Part shown: piece by piece, positions 9,380 to 18,458 of the stretch
How the letters are laid out: each line of letters begins with the position of its first letter
Numbering within the stretch: position 1 is the first letter of the stretch
NCBI GenBank assembly: GCA_017442645.1
Contig: JAFRZH010000028.1
Span: forward strand, 1-21,992
Reading direction: 5' to 3'
Length of the DNA: 21,992 bases
Origin: a bacterium
Lineage (GTDB): Bacteria; Patescibacteria; JAEDAM01; Absconditabacterales; Absconditicoccaceae
The notes under the pieces: model-generated
The model's database searches: none
What the model saw: only the letters and a program-made list of their open reading frames with translations
Told to the model about the DNA's origin: nothing
Made by a program: the position numbers and the translations under genes

Positions 9380-9937
9380 ATGGCAACATCAATGTCAATT
9401 GAAAATAGTAAAAAGTACTTTTTCTTATTTCTAGGGATGCTTATCATTGGATTGGGATATTGTGCATACTTATATGGATACGCAACCATTGGAGAAAGAA
9501 GTCTCGTAGCATTGAGAGAAGAATCATCTCAACTTCAACAACAAAATGCAACCTTTTTCCAGGATCCGCTTTTTGAAAAATTTTCCTTTAGCAAAAAACT
9601 AGAAAACGAAAACTTTCAAATGCCATGGTCTGATCATATCGAGAAAGTAAGTAGAATTTTGGAAGATATTACAGACGTAGGGACAGGAAGTTATAACATT
9701 ATTTTAGAAGATTTTCAAATTTCATTGGAAAGTATTAGTTTAAAAGGATCAGTTTCTAGCCTTCGTGTACTTTACAATATGTCCAATAATGCTAATGCAA
9801 AAAAACCTTTACTCCAAAGATTTCAAGAGTTAGAATTTTTGAAAGATATTGCAATTCAGACCTATGATAAAAAAAATGGAGAACTAGGATATAGTTTCGT
9901 TTTAACTGCTAAAGTAGAAAATAACTATGACAAATAA
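9380..9937 (+). CDS. PilN-like type IV pilus assembly protein
   Basis: The 185-residue protein has one membrane segment (about residues 14-34, FFLFLGMLIIGLGYCAYLYG) after a short cytoplasmic tail. A predicted coiled segment and a periplasmic domain follow, with ISLESISLKGSVSSLRVLYN, a pattern typical of the PilN/PilO ferredoxin-like fold. These proteins form the inner-membrane alignment complex of type IV pili. The family's N-terminal INLLPWR motif is absent, so the assignment rests on topology and position. It is the first gene after the promoter at 9316-9344 and overlaps the next gene by 11 bases. No UGA codon is used. Confidence 0.6.
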   Translation: MATSMSIENSKKYFFLFLGMLIIGLGYCAYLYGYATIGERSLVALREESSQLQQQNATFFQDPLFEKFSFSKKLENENFQMPWSDHIEKVSRILEDITDVGTGSYNIILEDFQISLESISLKGSVSSLRVLYNMSNNANAKKPLLQRFQELEFLKDIAIQTYDKKNGELGYSFVLTAKVENNYDK

Positions 9938-10913
9938 TGCACTTTTAGAAAGATTAATGGGAAATAATCCTTGACAACAAGTTTCAACATCCAGTAGTGA
10001 TACAAGTTCTTCTCCCAATACCACGGGGAACTTTTCCATGAGTCCAACGGTAGTAGTGGAAGATGAAGCCACAACCATCAGAGTCGTAACGGTAAAATAC
10101 AAAATCTATACTGCTTGTATCCTTTTGATTATGGGAATCATCGGAATCAATTATTACCCAAATCTGCAGAAAAACTACGATAATATCGCAAAACAAAGAG
10201 ACAGTTTTACAAAAGAAATTAATCGTTTACAACAAGAACATACCAACTTAGTAGCAGATCAAGCATTTATGCAAGAAATTGTAGAGGAACATGATCATTT
10301 ACTAAGATGTTTAAACGAAGAAGATACAGAAATTTGTAGTCCCCTTTGGCTCAAACGAAGTGATACCACTGAAGACACCATAAAAAAATGTACCCAATGA
10401 TCTCTCTCAAAAGATGAAGAAAGTGAATGTGAACTTGCTCGTTATAAACGAAATAGAGGACTTTCTATTCCTATTTCATTTCTCCAACTCCATTCACTTT
10501 ACGCTAAAAATATGATTATCGATGAAAGAAAAATTTTAAGAAATCTGAATGAATACCTCATTCAAGATGGATTCGAAAAAGGATATGAAGCTAAGAATGG
10601 AACCATTCGTTCTATCAATATTGGAAATCCCATAGTACAAGACGAAAAAGGAGTTTTCTTTTCCGTTCCAATTTCATTTACCATTGTTTTCAATAATCAA
10701 CAAGATCTCGTTTCCTTCGTACATAATGTAGAAAGAAAATTAATTGAAAATCCTATCGACCGTATCCTCTATAAAATTCAAACAATTTCTTATGACATCG
10801 TCGACAGTAATGAAGAACAAACAAGTACAATGGATTTGATAGCATATTATTATTACAATCCAGAAAATGAAAACTATAATCTCGAAGAAACAGACCTTGA
10901 TGAAGAAAATTAA
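9927..10913 (+). CDS. PilO-like type IV pilus assembly protein
   Basis: The 328-residue reading has two UGA-glycines (9972, 10398). It has a Ser/Thr-rich cytoplasmic N-terminus of about 50 residues, one membrane segment (about 59-76, IYTACILLIMGIIGINYY), a coiled coil (LQKNYDNIAKQRDSFTKEIN...), and a C-terminal domain with FFSVPISFTIVFNNQQDLVS resembling the PilO periplasmic fold. The tail is acidic. A Cys-containing insert (CLNEED...ICSP...CTQ) lies between coil and domain. PilO pairs with PilN to connect the platform to the secretin or cell wall. The start ATG 9927 overlaps the PilN-like stop, suggesting coupling. Two CGA codons here could be Arg or Trp. Confidence 0.6.
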
Positions 10914-10949
10914 AAAAAACGCTCAGACTTTTACCTTTTATTTCTTTCC

Positions 10950-12074
10950 ATGGAATCTTCTCCAAAAAAAACTAAAAATTCTGACTTCTTAGATGGAATC
11001 ATTAGAGACTTACTTGCTTCTATAGATAAGTCGAATTTTAATGGGAAAGAAAAAATTCTCTTCTACAAAGAATTGGTATATATGCTCAAAGGAGGAGTTT
11101 CTCTAGTGGATACCATGGATACTCTCTATCACAGTTCAGAAAATCAAGCTATCAAAATGGTAGCAAAACAACTAGAATATTATGTAAGACAAGGAAAACC
11201 TCTTTCTTATGGAATCAGTAGACTTCCAGAATATTTCGATGAAGGAGACGCCGCCATTATCAAAACCGGAGAAACAAGTGGAAATCTTCCAACCGTTCTT
11301 TCCTCTCTCGCAGAAGAATACGCCTATATCGACGAAATTAAACAAAAATATATTGGAGCAATGATTTATCCTTGCTCTTTGATCGTCATTTCCGTTGCAG
11401 CAGTTATTTACCTTTTTGCTTCCGTACTTCCAGGAATTTTTGGAACCATTATGTCTGCAAACGTAGAACCTCCAACCGTAACCAAAATTTTGAAAGATAT
11501 TTCAGATTTTTTCGTTAATTATTGGAAAATAATGTTATGAGGACTAGGATTAGCAGGATTAATAGGATTTTTCTATTCCTCTACGGAAAAAGGAAGAAAA
11601 AGACTCTATACTTTTTTGATCAATCTTCCCATCGTTTGAAAAATGACCAATTCCTATTACCTCATCAAATGGGCAAGATACCTCAAATTAATGAATGGAG
11701 CAGGAATGGACTACGTTGAAACCTTCCGTCTTCTCCGTGATATCTTACAAATTCCCCTTTATCAACAAATGATTGAAGACGTGTTAGTTGATATTTCTAT
11801 GGGAAAACCATTAACAGAACCTATGAAAAAACATGATGACATCATTCCAGGAAATGTTATTGCATTGATCAAAGTGGGAGAAGAGACAGCAAATCTCGAA
11901 CATTCTATGGACAATGTGATCGAAATCTACCAAGAAGAACTCGATAATTCGATCAAAAACTTTTCTAAAGCTATCGAACCAATTATCCTCGTTTTCGTAG
12001 GAGGAATCGTCTTAATGATCGCTATGGGAGTTTTTGGACTTATCTTCTCCGTAATGGAATCCGTAGGTTTGTAA
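10950..12074 (+). CDS. pilC: Type IV pilus inner-membrane platform protein PilC (GspF family)
   Basis: The 374-residue protein has two GspF repeats. The first contains FYKELVYMLKGGVSLVDTMD and EGDAAIIKTGETSGNLP; the second has LIKWARYLKLMNGAGMDYVE and GNVIALIKVGEETANLEHSM. Membrane segments lie near 138-160, 197-213 and at the C-terminus (PIILVFVGGIVLMIAMGVFG). PilC is the platform on which the PilB and PilT motors act; neither motor is in this window. Two UGA codons (11538, 11637) encode Gly in a membrane helix and in LPIVG-K, splitting the gene under the standard code. It follows the PilO-like gene by 36 bases, a gap holding an inverted copy of the AAAAGTCTGA motif. Confidence 0.92.
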
Positions 12075-12094
12075 TTGTATCGTAAAATAAAAAA

Positions 12095-12673
12095 ATGAAA
12101 AAAGTCTGACTAAAACAACATATTCTTTCTTTCAAAAAAACATCTCTTACTAAGGCGTTTACCTTGATCGAGATGGTTTTCGTAATGATTATTTTGGGAA
12201 TCATGACAATGATGACTCTAAAAATGACAACAGAACAAATCGAAAAAGTACAACATAAATCCGTAAAAGAATCCCTCCTCTCTACTTACCAAAAATATTA
12301 TACCAAAAATCTCACTTCCTCTTATCATAAGGGGAAACGTTATGAAAACCTTATCATTACATTTGCAACAGGAGAGAATCACTTTGATTTTACTTTCAGT
12401 GGGAAAAATCAAACAGAAGAAAATACCGGGACTTTTGAAGGAGCTTTTACTATCGAAGAACTTTCTTTTAGTGGAGGTACAGTCCCAAAAGAACAGATCA
12501 CCCTCACCTTAACTCCCTATCAATTAGGATGTTCCATTTCAGATAATTCAGATAATTCAGATAATTTAAAACTCAAAATTCTCGTGCAAGAAGAAAAAGA
12601 ATATTGCTTTGAAATTTCTCCCAAAACCTGTAGAATGACAGGAGGAGATGATTGTACAACATCTGAAGAGTAA
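12095..12673 (+). CDS. Type IV prepilin-like protein
   Basis: The 192-residue protein begins MKKV-UGA-LKQHILSFKK and carries a class III (prepilin) signal, TKA|FTLIEMVFVMIILGI. The leader is about 25 residues, cleavage is predicted before Phe, and Glu sits at mature position 5, followed by a hydrophobic helix. The residue before the cut is Ala instead of the usual Gly. The head region is polar, with a 9-base triplicate encoding SDN three times and three Cys near the C-terminus. The ATG at 12095 is preferred over the ATG at 12164, which would remove the signal; this needs UGA 12107 read as Gly. It is probably a major or minor pilin of the adjacent system. Confidence 0.8.
12539..12565 (+). repeat. 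Three tandem copies of TCAGATAAT in the prepilin gene
   Basis: Three perfect 9-base units stay in frame and encode Ser-Asp-Asn three times in the pilin head. Copy number could vary by slippage without frameshift. Confidence 0.85.
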
Positions 12674-12702
12674 AATCCATAATTTACCTTAATATTTTAA
12701 CC

Positions 12703-13398
12703 ATGTTCAAAAAACGCCCCAAAAAAATAAAAGCATTTACTCTCCTTGAAGTACTTTTTGTGATTGCAGTTTTCTGAGTGGGGATTTTAGCAGTACTCCA
12801 CGGGATCAATCAAACCGTCCTCCACAAAGAACTCACAAAAATGAAAATCCAAGCTTCTTTTCTCTGAAGAGAAAGTATCGAAATATTATATAATGTCAGA
12901 AAAGGAAATGCTTACAAAGAACTTCCTTGGAACTGCATTCCTAAATATCTTAATACCCAAAATAGCAATACCTCAAATAACAACATAGAAGATTTCTGCA
13001 ATGGACAACGAGGAAGTTGAGGGTTACTAGGAACAGGAGTAGGATTAAAAATAGCAATGGGGACGGGAAATGAATTTTTTAGCCTGAAAACTGGGGACAT
13101 TACAAATAATTTCGAAACAAACTTCGAAACATTCAGACTTTATGAACTTTTTTCTGGAGATTATATTACTTACGTATATTCATGAGAATGTATAAAAGAA
13201 GAAAAGGAAAACGGTTATTCTCTCTGTGAAGATACGCCCTTTGCAAGATATGTTATCTTCAAAGCTCTCACTGAAAGTTGAACAGAATTACCAACCGATA
13301 AAGTAGTAAAAGTAGAATCTCACATTCTCTATAATAATAGTTCTCTCCTAACTGGAGAAGAAGTTATCGAAACCATTCTAGGAAATTACGATATTTAA
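12703..13398 (+). CDS. Type IV prepilin-like protein (PilV/GspI-like minor pilin)
   Basis: The 231-residue reading has five UGA-glycines, so under the standard code nothing long is visible here. The N-terminus MFKKRPKKIKA|FTLLEVLFVIAVFGVGIL is a prepilin signal: a short basic leader, Ala at -1, Phe at +1, Glu at +5 and a hydrophobic helix. EVLFVIAVFGVGIL followed by a short head resembles the PilV/GspI class, but head sequences are poorly conserved. Four Cys occur in the head. It lies 29 bases after the preceding pilin gene and 16 bases before the next. One CGA (NGQ-CGA-GSGG) could be Trp. Confidence 0.8.
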
Positions 13399-13414
13399 AT
13401 TGATACTCTCCACA

Positions 13415-14086
13415 ATGAAAAAACTCAAAAAAGCTTTTACCCTCATGGAAACCCTGATCGTATTAACCATCATCGGGATTCTTTCCACCTCTCTGATCAA
13501 AGCATACACGATTATCTCAGAATTAGCTTTTACCATAGAGCAAGAAAAAAACTTACAAAACGAAGCACTTCTCCTCGTACAAACTTTACAATCAATTGCA
13601 GACGATGCAACCATTGATTATAGTAAATATAAGGGAACACTTTCCTGAAATAATCTTACAGGAACGTTGTATTTGACAGGAGGTCATTACTCTTGAGCAT
13701 CTCTCTACACTACAGGAAATTGTATAGAGATTAATAATACTGCTCGAAGAATCCAAACAAATATGAAAGTCTCTGAACAATTATTTGAGAATTCATGATG
13801 TCAACTCGTACTCAATCTCGAAGGGAAAGAAATTCCTTTACTCAATACTCAAGCATTCGTAACCACAGAAGCCCTCTTCAAAATTATCCCTTACGATTCA
13901 ATCAAAGAAATCTATAGTGGAGCTACGGATAATAATACTATTTACAATCAACTGTATCCAACTTCCTTTATCATCTATCTGCACCTCTATTCTCATTTCT
14001 TTGAAGAAGAGGGACAAAATCGCATCGATTTACCTTTAGAACTTTTCTTTAATATGAATGAATCATACAATGATACAAGTATTTAA
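13415..14086 (+). CDS. Type IV prepilin-like protein (third pilin of the operon)
   Basis: The 223-residue protein starts MKKLKKA|FTLMETLIVLTIIGIL, a prepilin signal with an eight- or seven-residue leader, Ala before the cut and Glu at mature position 5. The helix continues as STSLIKAYTIISELAF, then a polar head with TGGHYSGASLYTTGNC and a second Cys. Three UGA codons (13646, 13688, 13796) encode Gly. ATG 13415 is used; a TTG at 13400 is in frame but less likely. It resembles PilW/GspJ minor pilins by operon place only. Its end overlaps the PilX-like gene by 29 bases. Confidence 0.78.
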
Positions 14087-14960
14087 AAAAAGAAAAAAAA
14101 ATAAAAATCTGAAAGGAAATATTTCTATCCTTTTTATCTTCATTTTACTCGCTACTTCGACGATTGTCCTCTTAGCAATGAATGAAATCAGACATCTTAT
14201 GGAATATGGAGATACTACCGATGATTATTTTAAAATGTATTACCTCTGAAAAGCGGGGATAGAACTCGCAATGACAGAGGTGCAAACCCGTGGATACGGA
14301 TTTAATTGGAGTATTAAAAGTGGAGACGCTATCTTACAAAATTTCGATACGGGAGCAATAGAAGAAAATGAACCGCAAAATTACTTCACCTATACCATTA
14401 CAGGAAGACCAACGCAATTTACTGCTCAACTCCAAACAGGCGATATCTTCATGATCCCTCTATTTTATGATTCAGGGAACAACAATACCTCTACAACAAT
14501 AACTCACTCTTGAGTTTTAGCAACAAAAGAATATTACCATAATTACGAACCCCCAAGTAATATTACCTTATCATGATTTAATAATAATGTACTTTTTACC
14601 TTAATGCAGTTCGATTCTGGACTTAATACTATGGAAGAGATCTGTCAATATACATGAGAAAAACTAAACTGGGAACAGAATCAATGTTTTACTGGAATAC
14701 TAGAAGCTATAAAAACAAGTGACCCTTCTAACAACAGAGCATATCTCGCAATAAAAAATTATACTTGAAACGATACTCTTACTATCACATGACAAGACAA
14801 TAGTACAAATTGAGGAAAACTATGAGTACCTCTCTATAAATCAGAAATCACCGTAAATGCTCACTATCAAGATGAAGAAATGGGAATGGAAATAACATAC
14901 AATAGACCCGTTCCTGCCTTCATGGGAATGAGTGCATGATTAGCGAATTCACAAAACTAG
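14058..14960 (+). CDS. PilX-like type IV pilus-associated membrane protein
   Basis: The 300-residue reading contains nine UGA codons, the most in the window. A basic N-terminus (KKRKKNKNLKGN) precedes a membrane segment ISILFIFILLATSTIVLLAM, then NEIRHLMEYGDTTDDYFKMYYLGKAGIE. This is the arrangement of PilX_N-type proteins, in which the helix is followed by Tyr/Ala-rich sequence and AGIE. The rest is a Thr/Asn-rich extracytoplasmic domain that looks beta-rich, ending ANSQN. No FTLIE prepilin motif is present. The last gene of the pilus operon, it ends in TAG four bases before the convergent FemAB-like stop. ATG 14070 is an alternative start. Confidence 0.65.
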
Positions 14961-14964
14961 AAAA

Positions 14965-15987
14965 TTAATGCTGAAATTTTTTATACCATTTAAAAACCTG
15001 GTAAAGAAAACCATTACAAACAAGATCAAAATTTCCATAATACTCAATTTTTTCTCATCCAAGTGATTCTTTAAAATCACTAACTCCTTTGAGATGATGT
15101 TCTGGGAATCCCGTAGGTGCACCTCCCATAGCATCTACATATTTTAATCAATGCTCTCTTGCATACTCAAAAAGTTTAAATTTCAAAAAATGATGACCTC
15201 CTATATTTTGATATTTTCTATTTCCAAATCCATATAAATAAGTCATCGTATTTCCTCTAAAAAGTACAATACTTCCTCCAACAATATCCCCATCCAATTC
15301 CGTCACAAAAACCGTTCCTTTATGCTCTTTCTTGAGATAGGTAACTAATTTGATAAATTGATCTTCAGGGATAATACCAAAATGTTTTTTCCCACTAATT
15401 TCCTTCCAATCATGATAAAAAGATTCCTGTTCTTGCTCTGTTTCTAGAGTTTTAAACAGAATATTCTTTTTCATCGCTTTTTTTACTTTAGTTCTACAAG
15501 AATCATGCATTTCCTCAAGTAAAACCTCATCCGTCTTCTGAATGTCATAGATAATATTGGAAACAGGCATATTTTCTCTAAAAGCGACCTTCAAACCATA
15601 TGTTTCTACTATTTTTTTTTCAAGAATTAATCTCTGATTTTTCACCTGTTCTTTAAATACTTCAGAAAGTTTCTTACCATTTTTAAAACGAGTAATTTCA
15701 TTCATCAATCAAAGTTGTAAACAAATCACTCCCCTCTTTTTTTGTAAAAGTTTTTTTATTCTTTCAAGCTCCTTTTTTACATATTTTTCATCATCAGGAA
15801 GAATAACTCCCATAATTTGATACCATTTCAAAAGGAAAGGTCAGATTTTTTTTTCTTTGATAATACAAAAATAAGACTTTCAAAAAAGCTCAATCTCTGT
15901 GGTAGATTTCTGATAAATACTGCTCTGAATTTCTTTCCATAAATCAGACTGATACAAAATCTCCATATCTTCTTTTGTAGTCATCAT
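14965..15987 (-). CDS. FemAB/FemX-like peptidoglycan bridge aminoacyltransferase or related GNAT protein
   Basis: FemABX enzymes use aminoacyl-tRNA to add residues to the lipid II stem peptide. The 340-residue reading has five UGA-glycines. The first half contains DLWKEIQSSIYQKS and the strand ICLQLG. RTKVKKAMKKNILF matches the family's R-N-x-R-K-A-like region. The GNAT core is VFVTELDGDIVGGSIVLFRG and MTYLYGFGNRKYQNIGGHHF. The end has DAMGGAPTGF and GVSDFKESLGGEKIEYYGNFD, a typical FemAB C-terminus whose Gly-Gly uses UGA. It is the last gene of a lepB-hsp20-femAB cluster, 14 bases after hsp20. GGAAG a few bases before the ATG may be a weak ribosome binding site. The amino acid transferred cannot be told. 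Confidence 0.78.
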
Positions 15988-16001
15988 TCTTCCAAAAAAA
16001 T

Positions 16002-16370
16002 TTAAAAGTCTGACTTGTCATCAGCTTCATACTCCACTTCAAGTTGAATTCTTTCAGGGACAATGGCCTTAGGTACTATAATTTCCAAAACATTATCAAA
16101 AGTCAATTTACTTTGAATCCTATCAAAATAAACCTGAGGAGGGATATCTATAGTTAATCTCACAGGACCTCGATAACATTCTTCCTGAATAGCGATACAA
16201 GAATCTTTCAAAAGTCTTTTTTCTCTCATTCCCTTGATAGAAATTTTATAATCCTCGATTTTAACCTCAACCGATTCTTTTTTAACTCATCCTAAAGGAA
16301 CAAGAATAACCACTTCTTGAGGAGATTCATACATATCATAAGGGACTGAAGGAATTTCGCTTTCTTTCAT
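16002..16370 (-). CDS. Small heat-shock protein, HSP20/alpha-crystallin family
   Basis: The 122-residue protein is an ATP-independent chaperone (holdase) by family. PYDMYESPQEVVILVPLGG and VEVKIEDYKISIKG form the first strands of the alpha-crystallin domain, followed by EECY-CGA-GPVRLTIDIP and FDNVLEIIVPKA. In CPR HSP20 proteins the central motif commonly reads ECYWG or ECFWG, so CGA at 16172-16170 fits Trp (residue 67). One UGA encodes Gly in VPLGG. It ends in DDKSDF, whose codons form an inverted AAAAGTCTGAC motif. It lies 18 bases after lepB in the same direction. Length is at the short end of the family. Confidence 0.75.
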
Positions 16371-16388
16371 AAGTAGAGAATAAAAGAA

Positions 16389-17000
16389 TTAAAATTCTGA
16401 AGTATATTTTGGATAAAGTCTCATCTGAACCCTTCCAAGGATATACTCATCAGGAACTACATAATTAGCTCCTTCATAACATTGAAGTCCAAAACAGCAA
16501 AGAGAATCAGTTGAAAATCCTCTATGATCCCCCATTGCAAACAAACCTCCTTCTACCTTAAACTCATCTTGTCCACAAGTTGCAAGCGTTTTAGTATTTG
16601 CTGGAAGATAAGATTCCTGAAGTTGTTCACAATTTAATCCTTCCTGAGATTTAATAGGAGAATTTGTCGTATTATCAGAAGAACAAACATAAACTGCTCC
16701 ATTTCTCACGATAACCGTTTCCCCTGGGAAAGCAATAACTCTCTTGATATAGGGAACTTTTTTTTCAGGAGGGACAAAAACAATCACATCGCCTCTTTCA
16801 AAAGTCGAAAAATTCTTCGTAAACTTCTCTACAATGATCCAATCTTTATTTTGAAAAGTAGGAAGCATACTCTCCCCAATCACCGTATAAGGAGTAAAAA
16901 TAAAAAATCTAATAAAAAGAATGATTCCTATCGTAAGTACAAAAAAAGCCAATAAATCATACATCTCAACGCAAAGAATCTTAATCTTTTCTTTTCTCAT
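16389..17000 (-). CDS. lepB: Signal peptidase I
   Basis: This membrane-bound Ser/Lys protease removes signal peptides from exported proteins. The 203-residue product has one N-terminal membrane helix (about 15-35). The catalytic serine is in GESMLPTF (Ser44), and the general-base lysine in YIKRVIAFPGE (Lys86). The late conserved box is MGDHRGFSTDS, a normal GDxRxxSxDS variant. The Cys-rich insert between boxes is longer than in many homologues. No UGA codon is used. Its likely clients in this window include the secreted protein at 8224-9177 and the VirB2-like protein. It is the first gene of a lepB-hsp20-femAB cluster; no strong promoter is evident before it. Confidence 0.95.
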   Translation of the reverse strand: MRKEKIKILCVEMYDLLAFFVLTIGIILFIRFFIFTPYTVIGESMLPTFQNKDWIIVEKFTKNFSTFERGDVIVFVPPEKKVPYIKRVIAFPGETVIVRNGAVYVCSSDNTTNSPIKSQEGLNCEQLQESYLPANTKTLATCGQDEFKVEGGLFAMGDHRGFSTDSLCCFGLQCYEGANYVVPDEYILGRVQMRLYPKYTSEF

Positions 17001-17052
17001 CTCTTTTTCAAAAAATTAAAACATTCTCTATTTTTTATTTTTCTTCCCTATG

Positions 17053-17100
17053 CTAAAAAAAAAGAAACTGGAAGGAGAATTAAAATAAGATTCCCCCTCC
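17053..17100 (-). terminator. Intrinsic terminator of ssb
   Basis: On the minus strand GGAGGGGGAAT (17100-17090) pairs with ATTCTCCTTCC (17080-17070) over 11 positions, two of them G-U, with a 9-base loop. AGTTTC and a run of about ten Ts follow. It lies 25 bases past the ssb stop and before lepB, so ssb is probably transcribed alone. Confidence 0.85.
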
Positions 17101-17125
17101 AAAACCATTCAGATTTTTTTCTTTC

Positions 17126-17545
17126 CTAAAAAGGATTTTCTTCATCTAACATATTTCCATCTTCTGGAATAATTTCATCAGTATCTTCAGTTTCTCCCAT
17201 ACCTTCTCCCTTAGAATCAAGGAAAATAAAACTATCAACAATAATTTCTGTATAATATTTTTCTACTCCAGTGCTATCTTGATATTTTCTTGTTCTAAGT
17301 CTTCCTTCGATATAGATTCTTTTTCCTTTTTTCAAATATTTTTCCAATACCTCAGCACCTTTACCATAAGCAACACACTTATGATATTCTGCATCTTCAA
17401 CAATAAGTCCTTCTTTATTTTTAAATTTTCTGTTTGTTGCAACAGTAAAATTTACAACGGCACTTCCTGTTGATTCAATTGTTTTTGCTTGAAGATTGTT
17501 TGTTGCTCTTCAGATAATCATCACTTTGTTCAAATCCATAGCCAT
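17126..17545 (-). CDS. ssb: Single-stranded DNA-binding protein
   Basis: SSB coats single-stranded DNA in replication and repair. The 139-residue reading is an OB fold: MAMDLNKVMIIGRATNN (Gly from UGA), TGSAVVNFTVATNRKF, AEYHKCVAYGKGAEVLEKYLKKGKRIYIEGRLRTRKYQD and YYTEIIVDSFIFL. An acidic tail ends in DEENPF, the partner-binding tip (compare DDDIPF). The start ATG 17545 restores the first beta strand, which the standard code would lose at the single UGA (17510-17512). TATAAT-like sequence lies within about 10 bases of the ATG. A strong terminator follows. Length is shorter than E. coli SSB because the linker is short. Confidence 0.93.
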
Positions 17546-17725
17546 TTTTACATAATTATATAATAAATCTACTTCAAAAAGAAGCAACTTATAATTATTT
17601 TTCTTTCTGATAAAATCAAATGTTTTTTATTTTTTATGCTTCTTTTTTTTCAAAAAAGATATATACTTTTTTCTCAAAAAGCTATGGAAAGAAAAGACAA
17701 TGATTTCTATTGGATTCAAAAAGAC
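17546..17725. other. AT-rich intergenic region between ssb and the L10 operon promoter
   Basis: It contains the start region of ssb on the minus strand and the upstream side of the rplJ promoter on the plus strand. A 40-codon open frame (17636 to a stop near 17757) is present but overlaps the rplJ promoter and has no homology that I recognise. Nothing else is supported. Confidence 0.4.
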
Positions 17726-17753
17726 TTGATTTCTCAAAAAGAATTCTTATACT
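17726..17753 (+). promoter_or_regulatory. Sigma70-like promoter of the rplJ-rplL operon
   Basis: TTGATT (17726-17731) and TATACT (17748-17753) are separated by 16 bases. Transcription would begin near 17760, just before the L10 leader fold. Confidence 0.65.
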
Positions 17754-17759
17754 AATATT

Positions 17760-17881
17760 AGCTTTACCTGAGAAAGTAGGTCGCGGAAGCGATAAATCCT
17801 ACCGAGGTTATCTTATAGAATCCGATGATGTCAATCATTTTTCTGTATAATAACCGCCTCTAAAGCGGATATTTTTATTTT
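17760..17881 (+). ncRNA. Ribosomal protein L10 leader with attenuator
   Basis: The fold is an outer ACCT/AGGT stem (17766-17769, 17805-17808), internal GA-rich sequence on both sides (TGAGAAA and CGA) typical of a kink-turn, a GTAGG/CCTAC stem (17776-17780, 17798-17802), and a hairpin TCGC-GGAA-GCGA capped by a GNRA tetraloop. CCTACCGAGG is characteristic of the Rfam L10_leader class, which L10(L12)4 binds to repress its own operon. Downstream, CCGC-CTCTAAA-GCGG (17854-17868) followed by ATATTTTTATTTTT forms a terminator-like hairpin 15 bases before the rplJ ATG. Regulation by attenuation is inferred. An ATGAT/ATCAT hairpin (near 17825-17838) could take part in switching. Confidence 0.85.
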
Positions 17882-17895
17882 TGAATACTATTTGG

Positions 17896-18408
17896 ATGGC
17901 GATTTCTAGACAACAGAAAGAACAATTGCTCAAACAATATGTTCAAGATCTTGAATCTGCTAGCAATGTTGTAATTCTTCAACAAAATGCAATCGAAGTT
18001 CCTACTGCAACACAAGTAAGAAAAGAAGTTGTTGGAGTTGATGGAAAATTCAACGTAGTAAGAAAGAGACTTTTCATGAAGGCTCTCGAAAAAGCAGGAT
18101 ATGAACCAATCAATCTTGACCAAATGGAAGGATCAGTAGTTGTTCTCTACGCAAATTCAGACGAATACGGACCACTCAAGGCCGTAAATAAATTCGCAAA
18201 AGAATTTGTAAAAGCAAAAGCAAATTCATCATTCAAGTTTCTCGGAGCTTGGTATGATAAAAAATGGAATGATGGAGAGTATGTTACAGAATTAGCAAAT
18301 ATTCCTTCAAGGGAAGAATTGCTTTCAAAATTGGCATACCTTTTCAATTACCCACTTCAACATTTCGCTGCAACTGTGGATCAGATTGCAAAGACAAAAG
18401 AAGCTTAA
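17896..18408 (+). CDS. rplJ: 50S ribosomal protein L10
   Basis: L10 is the base of the ribosomal stalk and binds L7/L12 dimers and 23S rRNA. The 170-residue product starts MAISRQQKEQLLKQYVQDL, then VVILQQNAIEVPTATQVRKEV, VVRKRLFMKALEKAGY and SVVVLYANSDEYGPLKAVNKFAKE, matching the family order. The C-terminal helix that binds L7/L12 is at about 140-168. ATG 17896 is preferred over the in-frame TTG at 17881, which lies in the attenuator T-tract. No UGA or CGA codon is used. It is followed by rplL after 50 bases and preceded by an L10 autoregulatory leader. Confidence 0.95.
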   Translation: MAISRQQKEQLLKQYVQDLESASNVVILQQNAIEVPTATQVRKEVVGVDGKFNVVRKRLFMKALEKAGYEPINLDQMEGSVVVLYANSDEYGPLKAVNKFAKEFVKAKANSSFKFLGAWYDKKWNDGEYVTELANIPSREELLSKLAYLFNYPLQHFAATVDQIAKTKEA

Positions 18409-18458
18409 TGATTTCACAAGCTTTAAAAATGTATTTTATTCATTATTGTTATTAAAAA

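Noticed and set aside
17636..17757. 40-codon plus-strand open frame before rplJ
   Set aside because: It ends inside the rplJ promoter, has no recognisable features, and frames this long are expected when only TAA and TAG stop.
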